Below are positions 10,224 through 21,936 of a stretch of 64,000 nt of DNA, one piece after another. The DNA is from Buddleja alternifolia (taxonomy: Eukaryota > Streptophyta > Magnoliopsida > Lamiales > Scrophulariaceae). Where the stretch lies: positions 24,252,104-24,316,103 of the forward strand of contig CM033402.1 of assembly GCA_019426215.1 (NCBI GenBank), written 5' to 3'. Each line of letters begins with the position of its first letter. Positions within the stretch are counted from its first letter, which is position 1. The position numbers and the translations under genes are program-made. The notes under the pieces were generated by a model. It worked only from the letters and a program-made list of their open reading frames with translations, had not been told where the DNA came from and made no database searches.

Positions 10224-13200
10224 CTTTTTTTGTGAAAGTTCAATTGCATATATGAATATAAAATCCGTACAAAAAAGCGCATAAGTGTATGGCCCTTACC
10301 GCACCATAGTAGGTAACATGCTAGCTAGTCCATGACACCAAAAATATAAACTACAATACATAGATTTTCAAAAATTGAAATGGAAAAAAATCTACCAAGC
10401 TATGTGCCACAATCTCTTTACTACCATGCATTGTAGTTAATTATTCAATCGTAATGATAGCATTTTATCTTTGACTATGTTTAGAACTCGGTTAGTTACT
10501 ACCTCCGGAGTGCTCTCTTCTTTTGTTCGAAAATCCGAGTGTTTCTCTCCTTCCATATCATGTAAACCAATGTACTCAACAAGATTCGGTAAGAACAATT
10601 GATCAAATGTTTACCTCTCCATCTTCTTGATGCCCACACAACTCCTCGTTCCCATTCCAATGTTGGCCATGTGAACTTGACTTCTTTTTTTAGAATAGAT
10701 AAACATCTTTGTGAGAAAGAACAATCAAAGAAGACATGATTATGATCCTCAATCTGACTTTTATCTCACAATGCACATTTATATTCCCCATGTCCGGTCC
10801 ACTCTTTGTCACGCATTGGAAGTCTTTCTCAGATAGCCAGCCATAGTATAAAGAAATGTCTTGTGATTTTTCCCAGGCCATTTAACAAAGCGGACCATTC
10901 AACCTTAGGCATTTCATTACGAAAAATTGTAAGTGTTGATTTCATAGTGAACTTACTGGACTTGGTTAATTTCCAACTCACCAAATCTTCTCTAGTTGGA
11001 GCTGTAGGAGGAAGCGATTTCGTTATTTGCTGAATCTCGAAACGTGTAGAGGATGGCCACTCCCACTCTCCTAGAGCTAGAACACTCGATCATTTTGCAT
11101 CCATAGGTATCCCCGATATTAGCGGTCCATTCGGATATTTGTTTCCAAGTACACCATCTCTATGCCATGGATCCCGCCAAAGAAAGTACGTTAATCCATT
11201 CCCAATATTAAGCTGGAAAGCATCACGGACTAGTGGCCTCAATTTAAGCAATTGCCTCCAACTCCATGGGCATGAGGAGGGTATCGATACACTCCAAAAG
11301 GAATCATTACGTAATCTATTCCTTTTCACCCACATAGTCCAAACCGAGGTACTATCATCCACCATAAGAGCCCAAATATGTTTAACCATAAGTGCCTGGT
11401 TTTGAGGTAGAAGAGGTGTGATCCGAGTCCACCTTCTGAAATCCTGAGCAAACTGTTTCCCACCCTATTTTTGAGTGAGTCAGAATTACCATGCCATAGA
11501 AACTTCCTCATCCTTGTCTCAATGGTTCGAAGAATTTCTTTAGGCATAAAGAAACATGCCAGCCCAATAAACAAGTAATGAAGAGAGAACGGATTTGATT
11601 AATTGCACACAACCTGCATAAGAAAGAGATTTGTTTGTCCAAGACCCAATCTTCTTATCCACCTTATCAATCAAGGGTTTGCAATCAGCAAGAATGAGTT
11701 TCGATGTAATAAGTGGAACACCAAGATATCTTACCGGTAGTTGTCCAATTGGAAATTCAGCAATACGGGTCGAAACGTCACTTTCAGGTCGATCTTTTGA
11801 TGAGATGAATATATATTACTCTTCGCCGAATTAGCTTGCCAGCCTGATAATTTTCTGAATTCTTTTGTACCTTTCTTGAAGAGCTCTTTGGAGTGAGCAT
11901 CCGCATTGCAAAAAAGAAGTAGATCATCTGCAAAACTTAGCATAAACGTTTTTGTACGCTTACACTTCCAATGAAATTGCAAACCCGGATCTTCTCCAAT
12001 GTATTTTTGTAATATCCCATGCAATGCTTCCATAGCCAAAACAAAAATATAGGGGAAATGTGATCCCCTTGTCGTAATCCTCTCTTTCCATGAAAGTATC
12101 CCTCTGCTGCCCCGTTTATGTTGATGGAAAAAGAAGGGGTAGTCATGCACTCCTTTACCCAGCCGATGAAGATAGGATGGAAGTTCATAGTTTTGAGTAG
12201 CTCCATGACAAAGCTCCATTGAACCGTATCATAAGCTTTCATCAAATCTACTTTGAAAGCACATCTCGCAGGAAGATTCTTTTGGTTATAGCCATGCAAT
12301 AGTTCTTGCGCCAAGAGAACATAGTCTTTGGTATAAGGTTCAATTTCATATATGAAAATAAATTGATACAAAAAGCACATAAGGGTATGGCCCTTACCGC
12401 ACCATAGTAGCTAACATACCAGCTACTCCAAAAACCAAACAACCGAAAAGAGACATACAATTCATATATAAATTATCTACTTCTACCAAGCTATGTGCCA
12501 TAATCTCCTAACTCCCCTACTTTGTAGAGAGTCATCCAAGTACATGGTTAGTAGCTTGTCCTTGACCAAGTTGAGAATGCATGCGGTGACTACGTTCGGA
12601 TTTCGTTGTTGATTGTCGAATAGTCGCTTGTTCCTTTCCCTCCATAATGAATATACCAAGGTAGCTAATAGGATTCGGTAAGAGCTGTTGACCGAATGCT
12701 TGCCATGCCATCTCCGGGCAGCCCATAGAACCCATCTTCCCCAATTCATTCTCGGCCATAGAAACTTAACTTCTCTATGAAGAATTGCTTTACATTGATG
12801 TGAGTACTCACACTCAAAGAACATATGGTTGTGGGTCTCAAGCCTTCTATCATCGCACAACATACATGTATCTTCCCCATGCCCTATCTATTCCTTCTCC
12901 CTCATAGATAATCGTTCCCGTATAGCCAACCATAAAATGAAGTTGTGTCTAGGTATCTTACCCAGTCCAAGAAGCAATGTGGCCTATCAAACCTTAGGAG
13001 CTGCAGTTTTGAAAATCTTGTAAGCCAATGCCGTTATGAACTTACCTGAGTTGCTAAGCTTCCAACTTACCCAATCGTCTCTACCTAGATGTATCAAAGG
13101 GAGTTGTGAGTTAATTCTCTGAATTTCAAACCTCGTCACCGCTGGCCATAACCATTGACCATTAACAATTATACTTGATTGTTTAACATCCCCGCTAATA

Positions 13201-13640
13201 GTGATCCATTTGGGTATTTTCTTCCAAGAATTCCTTCATCATGCCACGGATCTCTCCAAAGCAGAAACGTGGACCCATTCCCGATGTTGTATTGGAATGC
13301 ATGTTGAATGTTTGGTCTCATTTTAAGTAATTGTCTCCAACTCCACAAGCATGAGGAAGGAATAGCTACGCTCCAAAAAGAACATTGTCACTAATTCTTC
13401 TCCCCGGTATAAAAGCCGTTTGGGACAGGTCAACCAGTTGATTCAGATTCTCACACATACGGTTCACCATGATTTTAGATATCACCTTATAAATAACATT
13501 GCAACATGATATTGGTCTAAAATCTTTTGGATGTTTCGGTACCTCAACTTTTGGGATAAGGGATATAATAGTAGAATTAATATCTTTCACCAACTTACCC
13601 ATAGCAAAGAAGTGTATGATGGTGTATGCCCAATCATCTC
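10224..13640 (-). mobile_element. LINE ORF2 remnant (RT to zf-RVT), interrupted by another LINE
   Basis: The 3' end with a T-run is at about 10224. Going leftward in coding order: RT entry at 13366-13640 ([25 protein letters not shown]), motif A AYDTVQW and the GLRQGD turn at 11937-12300, the catalytic motif C FADDLLLF at about 11930, then the connection and zf-RVT region down to 10450. Many frameshifts break it. The right end at about 13640 falls inside the RT domain, so the 5' half is lost. A younger LINE sits at 12323-13378. Part of it (10224-12051) lies in the 12 kb duplication. Confidence 0.88.
12323..13378 (-). mobile_element. Short LINE nested in the LINE at 10224-13640
   Basis: Carries the family 3' tail at 12335-12480 and a long zf-RVT frame at 12483-12863 (CDDRR, THNHMFFEC, RWHGKH, ending LWHIAW). 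The 5' end near 13378 is truncated at the FWS codons. The flanks AGAACAT (about 12316-12322) and AGAACAT (about 13379-13385) look like a short target duplication; joining across them restores the host LINE. It is absent from copy B only because copy B ends before this point. Confidence 0.82.
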
Positions 13641-13867
13641 TCACGCAGCCAACAATACGCATGCCATATAGTTAGCATTTACTATTGACTATAAATGACA
13701 TGATTGCACGAACATGATTACTTTAATTAAATGATAACTGCATTTAAGGTGCATTTTTGCTAACGTTTATCACTAGTTAAGCAGGCATGACGTCTAAGCA
13801 GACAATACGTCTAGCATTTATCACTAGTTTGAGCAGACAAAAAAAAACGATAATTGACGTGCATCCC
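13641..13867. other. Unassigned, possibly LTR of a Cassandra-like element
   Basis: No coding signal. Contains short imperfect repeats of TTATCACTAGTT with TCTAAGCAGAC/GAGCAGAC words at about 13770-13840. It adjoins the 5S-derived stretch, so it may be the LTR portion that follows it on the minus strand. No clear LTR ends, PBS or second LTR were found. Confidence 0.4.
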
Positions 13868-13943
13868 AGGTTGTCACCCATCTCAGAATTGCCCCCGTCT
13901 GAGCATGCTTAACATTAGAGTTTTGATTGAATTTGGTACACTA
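13868..13943 (-). repeat. 5S rRNA-derived sequence (Cassandra TRIM-like), degenerate
   Basis: Read on the minus strand, the stretch follows plant 5S rRNA from about nucleotide 35 to 105: ATCAAAACTC for ATCAGAACTC, GTTAAGCATGCT for GTTAAGCGTGCT, and GATGGGTGACAACCTGGGA for GATGGGTGACCTCCTGGGA. These cover the internal A-box and C-box of the polymerase III promoter. Known family fact: Cassandra TRIM LTRs carry a 5S-like promoter. The ends of 5S and many positions are lost, so it is not a functional 5S gene. A stray 5S pseudogene is the alternative. Confidence 0.72.
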
Positions 13944-15010
13944 AAGTTTCTCACTAGTCACCGGGTCAATATATCTCATGGCCTACGTGCTACTTACGTG
14001 TGTCATTTATATGTCAAGATGAATGTGTAAATATGTGACACAGAGAAAATATAAGACACAAATGTATAACACGTATTAAGATAGCAGTTGCAAATAATTC
14101 ATTGAATATAATAATATTAAACATAAGTAAACTTCACAACTAAGAATAGAAACCGACTTAGAAAGCTTAGCAAAAAAACTTTCCGGAGAAGACAAAAATC
14201 AGAGAATAAAGAAAAAGAAGGAAAAGGGAGGAAAAAAAACTGAAGGAAAAATAGGAAAGGAAGAGTAATAGGTAAAGGGAGCTAGGCATATCGACGTGCC
14301 CATTACAAGTCTTTTACCGATTGTTTCTTCAATGTAATCGGTGAATTTGGAATAATTATAGAGTAATCGTATATAGGTACATATATACCCTTTCTACAGG
14401 TTATTGTACACCTAAAATTAGGAAGAAGTATCATTAACTAGCTTCGGTAGCGTCACCTTTTCTAGTTCATTGCAAAGGACTTAAGGTAAGTTGAAGTGTT
14501 CATTTACTGCTTCATAAGGATCATATTATGCATGTTTATGATGTTTTAAGATAATTGTTTGGAAATGAATGTTAGTTCTTGTTTATTGTGTATATATGAT
14601 TATGATGCATGATGTTGATGCACAAGTAAAGAAAATGATTTGGAAAAGGGAGGTATGGTATTTTTTGATGGTCGGATAGGCATGAGACGTTGGTGGGACC
14701 TGCGAACCCAAAAGACTGGTGGTGAATACCTTGAGGTGTAAAAGCCAAGATATATAAAGGCACGATGTATGAGAGAGCCAGCGGTTAATATCATAGGGCC
14801 GAAATGTTGGTTATGAGAACCCCGCGATGCCTCTTTCAATGGCCAATTATTATGAACATGTTCCGAAAACCGATGCCTATCACTATCAGTCGAATACCAC
14901 ACTTCGAGGGTACCCAAAAGGAAAGGATAAAAAGGAAAAAAAAATTTTTTTACTGAACTTTGCATTATTGACTGTCATATGTGATATGTGAAACGTTGTT
15001 TTTAAAAATA
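13944..15010. other. Unassigned, LTR-like non-coding sequence
   Basis: No convincing reading frame. A purine-rich patch lies at about 14160-14280, and 14660-14940 has GC-richer sequence on an AT-rich background, similar in style to chromovirus LTR bodies. The minus-strand frame at 14600-14965 has no recognisable motif and is treated as chance. Probably a decayed LTR fragment. Confidence 0.4.
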
Positions 15011-15028
15011 TGCAAAGCAAAAAAAAAA

Positions 15029-15117
<89 letters not shown>

Positions 15118-15203
15118 AAAAAAAAAAAAAAAAACAAAAAAAAAAACAAAAAAAAAAAAAACAAAAAAAAAAAAAAAAAAAAAAAAAAAAACGAAAAACA
15201 AAA
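15011..15203 (+). repeat. A-tract of about 190 bp with scattered C and single T interruptions
   Basis: Almost pure A broken by single C residues, mostly in the right half, and one or two T. It is far longer than the LINE poly-A tails in this window (8-16 bp). It cuts off the chromovirus leader at 15204. It could be an expanded poly-A tail, a replication-slippage product or partly an assembly artefact. The long lysine and phenylalanine frames over it are meaningless. Confidence 0.9.
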
Positions 15204-15376
15204 AACAAAAAAAGAACAAGTAAAAAACATTACCCTTATTTCCTTCTCCTAATGATATATCTAATCTTGTCGCCCATCTAATACATCTTCAAAACTAATC
15301 TCCTAAGCTCAACCAATCACAACTCCATGCCAAAGTCTAAAGATCTTATCCTAGTATAGCTCAGGTACTAACCCAA
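15204..15376 (-). other. Leader of the minus-strand chromovirus downstream of the PBS
   Basis: Non-coding sequence that follows the PBS on the minus strand, as expected for the 5' untranslated region of a chromovirus before gag. No gag codons are reached: the sequence ends at the A-tract. Confidence 0.55.
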
Positions 15377-15393
15377 GCTCTGATACCACCAAC
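15377..15393 (-). other. tRNA-Met primer-binding site
   Basis: On the minus strand the LTR end GGGCGTTACA is followed by GTTGG and then TGGTATCAGAGC, the complement of the 3' end of initiator methionine tRNA. This is the usual primer of plant chromoviruses and shows that the LTR at 15394-18026 faces an internal region on this side as a 5' LTR. Confidence 0.85.
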
Positions 15394-18026
15394 TGTAACG
15401 CCCACCGACCACCTGGTGGCCCGCTCCACCGCGACACTAGCTCGATCCACGAGACTGTCCTTTCTCGAGCTATCGCTAAGCGTCAGAACTATACCAATTC
15501 TTCATCTACTAAAACTAAAAGAATTTCACTCCACTTAAACCAACAATACCCTATTCATCAGTCTTAGACAATTAAACAATAACCCTATCAATTACAAATC
15601 TCCAAGCCAAAACATATACATACCCAATCGTACATCCCAAAACATTACTCCCTTTGATAGAAACAAACCAACGCTTCCTTTATTTCTCATTTCTCCATTT
15701 GTATCCGACATTCTAAGCTTATCTGAAAAGGAAGAAAGAAGGAGGGGTGAGTCCGAATGACCCAGTGAGGTAGGCTAATGGCTTGCTTTACCTTATCAGG
15801 AGAGATAGAATCTGCAGCGAAAATCAATAACGACATGGACATATACGATAGCAAGCAAAAGAATAGAATTACATATCACAAGTTAAATTAATCGAGTATG
15901 TTACGTATGAATCAGAGGACATAACCCATGTACTTTTGTAATCATATCGTGTGATCGTGATCCACCTTCTACTGTCCCATACCAGCACGAGGCTTCACAC
16001 CTTTATGTTCTATGAAGTGTTCCAGATGTCGGGATTCTAGTGGTGGCTCCTACGGGTTCAAGAGGTGGCCCCCGCCGTCGCGTGGCACTTTGTCCCGTAT
16101 AGCACTTAGCTCCCTTCACTCTACTTTTTCGAATCAAAGCTGTATATCAAGAAAATGACACATCGCGGATGGATGCCAGACTTCGGGATTCTAGAGGTGG
16201 CTCCTACGGGTTCAAGCGGTGGCCCCCGTCGTCACGTGGCACTTTGTCCCGTATAGCACTTAGCTCCCTTAGCCGACGGAATAGAGCCAAGAAGAATAAT
16301 CGTTTCAACGAGTTTCCTACTAGAATATGTACACTGATTTGTATTCGAGCGAGAGAACGATAGACTACAAATTGGGACACGGTTGGACACTTACCTTAGA
16401 TGAGAATAAGAGTCTGATCAATGAAACTTTATGAGGTCACACTTGGCTATCATTTAAAAGGGAACGAAAAATGGTAAGCAAGATCAAGTTTAAAGAATAA
16501 GAGAAACCCTCACAATAATAAACCGGCGTCGTTGCCTCGGCCTCGGAATCACGAAAGTATCGTGTGATTCAAAATACCATCATTTTCACAAAACAATACA
16601 CTTTTAAGCTAATCACATACAACAGGTTATATCATACTATCCAAACATATAGGCAACTAAGTTCAAACTAGCCCCCTTACATGCGCAATATTTTTCAACA
16701 ATTTTTTAACACATTCTTGGATTGGAATTTCTTTCTCAAATTTTTCAGGATATCAGATAGGATGCTGAAAAATTCTACATAATTTTTTCCCGATTAATTT
16801 CCTTGTCAAATGGGGATTCGATCAACGAAACGGGAGTGACCCGGCAGATTTGTTTCAGAACAGACACCTTATATTCCAATATTTTGTAAAATCACCTGTT
16901 TACTGAAAAATTTCGAAATTTATATGAAGTCTCTATAACACATGTATCAAGATACTGTAAAAGTTAGAGAGTAAACCAAAATTTCCAGGTACACGAAATA
17001 TCTTCAAAACAGTAACAATTTTCACTTCCGCCGAACAGACTGGCGATTTGTTCAACGATTTTTAGAAAATTCCACAAAACTCTAACCCTTACCAAATTTT
17101 CATAGATGTTTAAAACACAATCAAGTTATTCCAGAAAATTTATCATAATCAAACTCACAAGTTTAGGCACTCATTACAGCTTTAAACGTAACTTTCAGAA
17201 ACTGAAAGTTCCAAACACAGCTGAACATCATGCCATTGAAGTTTACTAAAATACATATATATGATATGATACTCTCAATTCCAGGTCATATATAGCTTGA
17301 ACTACATTTAGTGTACAACATATTCATGCAAAAGCATTATTAACTACCATATACCTTAAGAGAAAGAAGAAAGGACGATCCTTTCCCCTACTGGATTTTT
17401 TTCTTCTCCTTCAGCTTTTCATGTATTTGAGATGAGATAGGTGCTAATTTTCAGAGTTTCTTCAGGTGTGGTGATGAATGAAGTGTTGAAAGGCTGAATT
17501 GTAGTATATAAGGAGGTCTTGCTCAAAAAGGTAGGGAAAAAAGAAATGGAGATTAATCCTCCATAAGCCACGTTTTTTAGGCAAGATGAGATGTAATTAT
17601 CTTAATTTGCCACCTCCTAATCTTCCTTTCTCTATTCGAGCATGAATGGTACGTGTATATATATATGTGTGTGTGTGTGTGTGCATGTGCATGTGCATGT
17701 GTTTGTGCCTATATATATATATATATATATGTAGTTAGGCATGATCCCATTTTACTATTAGTAATCAATTGATGAAGATGAATATATATATAGATATATA
17801 TATATACACCTTAAATGATATAATGCATCAACTATTCCACCAGGTGTAAATACTACTAACCTATTTCACATATAGATTTAATAATAGTTATATAAGCAAG
17901 TAGAAAAATATTTTTAGTCGAACGCGAATCACTACAATCAAATAAGTTACGAAATCTAATTAGCGGTAATTGTAATGTTTACCTTCACTTCTACGAAATT
18001 AGGAGCCAAGAATATTGGGTGTTACA
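15394..18026 (-). mobile_element. Tekay-like chromovirus LTR (2633 bp)
   Basis: On the minus strand it begins TGTAACACCC at 18026 and ends GGGCGTTACA at 15394. The end sequence and the GC-rich modules (16025-16280) match the solo LTR at 180-3323. A polypurine tract adjoins its start and a PBS adjoins its end, so the same LTR acts as the 3' LTR of the internal region at 18027-23865 and as the 5' LTR of a second, truncated one. TA and GT dinucleotide runs lie at 17650-17735 and 17780-17810. Confidence 0.9.
17650..17735. repeat. TA/GT/GCATGT microsatellite
   Basis: TATATATA, then a TG run, then repeated GCATGT units, then a TA run. It lies inside the chromovirus LTR near its 5' side. Confidence 0.85.
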
Positions 18027-18041
18027 ACTCCCCTCTCCTTA
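18027..18041 (-). other. Polypurine tract preceding the LTR
   Basis: Minus-strand AAGGAGAGGGGAGT lies directly before TGTAACACCC. This is the second-strand primer site expected next to a 3' LTR, and it is nearly identical to the tract at 7815-7826. Confidence 0.8.
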
Positions 18042-18224
18042 AGAGAATTTGGTCCCCAAATTCTGAGAGGTCCCAAAGAGATCCGGATATCTTTTTCTCA
18101 TGTCATCTTCTCGCTCCCAAGTTGCTTCTTCAACCTGATTGTTTCTCCACAATACCTTGACTAAGGGTATTTTCTGAGATCGTAATTCTTGATATTTGAA
18201 GTCCAGTATGCGTAAGGCATGTAA

Positions 18225-18475
18225 ACGAGCCGAGCTCGAGCCGAGCCTGGCGAAATTGCCAGGCTCGAGCTCGAGCTCGAGCCTGAATATACGAGCTCGA
18301 GCTCGAGCTCGTCGAGCTCGACTTGAGGGGGCTCAGGCTCGGCTCGTGAGGCTAATTTTTCAGCTCGGCTCGAGCTCGCGAGCCCGAGCTCACGAGCTCG
18401 AGCCGAGCCCAAGCTCGCGAGCTCGAGCCTGGCTCGCGAGCTCGAGCCTGATTTGGGCTCGCGAGCCCTTGGGCC
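18225..18475. repeat. hAT left subterminal GAGCTC/GCTCGA repeats
   Basis: About 250 bp of GAGCTCGAGC, GAGCCGAGC and GCTCGCGAGC words in both orientations, many palindromic. hAT transposases typically bind subterminal repeats; that role is inferred here. Confidence 0.85.
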
Positions 18476-19200
18476 TCAAACAACCTGATTCTAGAATTTG
18501 AGCTGTTAATTGATTGGAGTCCAACATTAAGTAATATCCAACATCAAATTAGCCTAAAATCACGTCAAATTTCAGCAACAAATGAACAAAATAAACGCCT
18601 AAAATCACATCAATTCCGACATCAAATTAAACGCATAAAATCATATCCATTCCAACGTCAAATTAGCCAAAAATCGCATCAATTCCAACATTACATGAAA
18701 CGGATAAAATCATATCAATTCCAACATCAAATTAGCATAAAATCGCATCAAATCCAACATCAAATTAGCATAAAATCGCATCAAATTCCATCATCAAACT
18801 AACCTAAAATTACATTAAATTCCAACACCAAATCCAACATCAACCCAACATTAATATGCGAAAATAAAATAGATTCATAATCCATCAATGAACACAACAT
18901 AAATACCGAAAATAAACATAACAAATCCATCAAAGTAATCATCGACTTTTAATACTAATCAAAAGCCTTCTACCTTACACTTTGATGTTGAAATTCGTCA
19001 CCACGAGTTCGATCTAAAACAAAAAATAAATAAAAATATTAGTTAAATAATACTTTAAACTCATAATTTATAATAATAATAATCACAAATTATGTATTTT
19101 TATACCGAAAAAATCATCCTTTTGAAGCATCATCTTCTATCGGGAGAATGATTGGTACCGGTTTCTTCTCTTCCTGCAAGTCGATATATAAGTATCAATA
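18476..19200. repeat. AATTCCAACATCAAATTAGC repeats between hAT end and transposase
   Basis: About 18540-18850 consists of imperfect repeats of TCAATTCCAACATCAAATTAGC and AAAATCGCATCAA words spaced about 40 bp apart. The rest to 19200 is AT-rich and non-coding, presumably the 3' flank of the transposase. Confidence 0.7.
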
Positions 19201-21472
19201 TCAACTAACATAATAATTATTGATTTTATATCTATAGACTATTACTAGAAATGAATTAAAATGAATATAAAATTTTGCCTCTGATTTCTTCTTAAGTCCA
19301 TGGCGCTTTCTCAACCAGTCCGACCCGCACATTAATAGTTCAACTGAGTCTGCAGATAATCTGGCTCGATACTTATCAATCACTCTACTTCCAGCACTAA
19401 AAGTGGACTCTGAAGCAACAGTAGTGATTGGAATAGCTAAAATATCTCTCGCCATTGTGGATAACACTTTGTACTTTAGCGCATGGATCTTCCACCAACC
19501 CAAGACATCAAACCCGATCTCATCTTTGCTTTTTTCCATCTCAATAAAGCAATTTTCTTCCAGGTACATATCGAGTTCAGATTTTTGAGGTTGAACTGAT
19601 TGCTTTTCCTTTAGAAAATTTGTTAATTCAGACAAAAGAGTTCCTGTTTCAACATTTCTAGCATCCACATTGATTGACTCGTAGAACCTGATCCACTCGC
19701 ATTAGATTCAGCACTACACATCGAAACATATTCGGAGTAAAGATCATACAACGTCCTACGGACAAAGGCTAACTCAGTCGCCGCCTTTTCAGGAGAATAG
19801 AGTTTGGGGAAAAAGAACTCGAGTGCCATCATCTTATATCTGGGATCCAAAACGGCTGCTATGGCCATCAACAAATTAGACTCCCCCCAATATTTATCAA
19901 ACTTGCGCTTCATACTATTAACCATGTCATAGATAAAGTCATCACTAGATTGTGACTTATTATCCAATTCTACCTTTACCCTGACAACCTCCTGAAGAAA
20001 CAAGTTTGAAGTGGGGTAGTAGCTTCCCGAAATGACATGTGTAGCCTTCCAAAAAACCTCCAATAATGAGCATACTTTCACCACTTTTTCCCAATCACTT
20101 GGGCTTGGACAATCTAAATAAAGTGGATCTCGATCAGCATACCTCGGAAAAACATCCCTAAACCTGATCGCAATAGCTAACATCTCGTAAGTAGAGTTTC
20201 ACCTTGTTTTGCAATCATCGATTAACTTCCTCTCTCTCAAATTCAGCTGCTTCACTATTTCAGTGAAGACTTTAAGTCTTGAATCTGATCGCCGGATATA
20301 ATCTACGCTGTCACGAACACATTCAATGACATTTTTGATCTCAGAAAGACCATCCTGAGCTACCAAATTGAGAATATGAGCACAACACCTGACATGAAAC
20401 AAACTTCCACCACAAAGCAGCTTCTTTTTACTTCTAATGAAAACTTTTAGATTCTCAATAGCCGAGTCATTTGCTGAAGCATTATCGACCGACACTGTGT
20501 GTATCTTACCCTCAATGCCCCAATCTTCCAAACAACGCCAAATGACATTTGCAATGTCAACACCTCGACGGGGGGGAGGAACCTCAACGAAGTTGAGCAC
20601 CCGCTTTTGTAACAACCAATTTTGGTCAATCCAATGACCCGTTATCGCCAAGTACTCGATTTTTTGATTCTTGGATTTCCAGCAATCTGTAGTGATGCTC
20701 ATTTTGTTCACATATTTGAACTCATTCTTCAACTTTCTCTTCTCATTCTCGTATATCTTAACACATTGGTTTCTTATTGTTGTTCTTGACATAGGCACAA
20801 ACTCGGGATTTGTCCTTTTCATCATAATAGTGAACCACTCATCCTCGACCGCAGAAAAGGCGTACTCGTGAATCATTATCCACTTGGCTATCTCAACTTT
20901 GACCTTTTCCATGTCAAATTTTCCATCGAAAGCAGGGACAGATGAGGGATCAACATTACTTTCGGAAAGCTAATATGAGATTGTGTCAAGCTACCACTCT
21001 CTTCCAAAGCTTCGGCTCTAAGTTTGACAGAACATGATTTCAAATGTCTACCCAAATGACTTGTTGCACCAGTTTTGGGCTTTTTAAACACATTCTTACA
21101 GTGGATGCAGAAAAGTTGTACTAAACCATCTTTATCTTTACCTTCTTCAAAATGTTTCCATACTTGCGAAGTTTTTGCTCTCTTTGGCTTTTGCACATCA
21201 TCATCTGAGGCAATCATGTCTGTATTTTCTATGTTGTCAAGTTCTTCATTAATACTCGGATCCACAAAATCCATTGGGCGTTCACTTGTTTCTTCACGAG
21301 AACAGAAAATTGGACTAGTTGAATCTGCTGCAGAAGGTGTAGGATGTGAAAAAGTATCACCCGGTGTCCCTATGTTCATATCTGTTATAGGGGGAAAAAA
21401 ATTAATAAGAATTGATTGTTTTCTTTTCCTCTTTAATTGTGCAAAAATATTCCTACTAAAACAAACATTCAT
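19201..21472 (-). pseudogene. hAT transposase, broken
   Basis: Minus-strand cut-and-paste transposase. In order: BED-type zinc finger at about 21200-21050 (VWKHFEE, CIHCKNVF, HLGRHLKSC); central region 20912-20199 with SVDNASAND and FHVRCCAHILNL; continuing 20183-19623 with DPRYKMMAL; C-terminal dimerisation region 19668-19201 with GWWKIHALKY and STFSAGSRVID. Breaks: a one-base loss near 20965, a TGG-to-TGA stop at about 20199-20201 in the conserved TRWNSTY region, and a frameshift near 19675. The likely start is the ATG at 21379, just after a splice-acceptor-like TTATAACAG. It is a non-functional hAT transposase. Confidence 0.9.
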
Positions 21473-21894
21473 ATCAAAACCATAACTATATCTTCCATAC
21501 GTTGAATTCTAATAAATATTTGATAATACACAGTTGCATACACCTAAAGGGTTAAACCTAACTAGAGATAATTTAATAGGAGTTTTATGTGATAAATTTT
21601 ACAAAATGAAATTTGCTTCTCATTTCTCATTTTTCAGAGCAAATTCTACTCTTTGATCATCATATAATACTGAGCCTTATTTTTTTCCTTTAAGAAAGAA
21701 AAATCAGTTATAAAACCAAAGAAATAAATATTCAGATTTGTGTTTTTTTCCCTTCCTTTTTTTTAAAACCTTTTCCAATCAAATGAGGTTTAATTAAAGC
21801 TGTTATTTGAATTTTCAGATTGTGGTTATTTTTCATTGCCTCTAGATTCTCTTCATTGCCTATAACTTTGAGCTATTCATAATACACACACGCG

Positions 21895-21928
<34 letters not shown>

Positions 21929-21936
21929 AATATATT
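21473..21936. other. Non-coding spacer between RING fragment and transposase, with CA/TA microsatellite
   Basis: AT-rich, no coding signal; probably an intron or 5' untranslated part of the transposase transcript. At 21888-21930 lies a run of CACACGCGCACACA followed by TATATATA. Confidence 0.6.

Larger units (their letters stand above)
1..12051. repeat. Segmental duplication, copy A (about 12 kb)
   Basis: Seen directly: this block recurs at 34245-46302 in the same orientation and with the same internal order (LINE, solo LTR, gypsy pol, nested LINE, LTR, LINE). The coordinate offset drifts only from 34244 to 34265 over most of its length. In a sampled stretch of about 600 bp (901-1500) I counted roughly seven mismatches. 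The left edge lies outside the window, so the true unit may be longer. At the right edge this copy continues smoothly into LINE sequence while copy B breaks off, so copy A keeps the ancestral junction there. Confidence 0.95.

Noticed and set aside
13868..13943. A functional 5S rRNA gene
   Set aside because: The ends are missing and many conserved positions differ; only the promoter-like core is recognisable.
14600..14965. 121-residue minus-strand frame
   Set aside because: No motif, LTR-like composition, and overlap with the A-rich end; regarded as chance.
14886..15252. Overlapping poly-Phe and poly-Lys reading frames on both strands
   Set aside because: They are translations of the A-tract and carry no gene signal.
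18161..18501. Open frames rich in Ser, Arg, Leu and Glu near the hAT left end
   Set aside because: They arise from the GAGCTC subterminal repeats; the true coding content just left of them is the chromodomain end.
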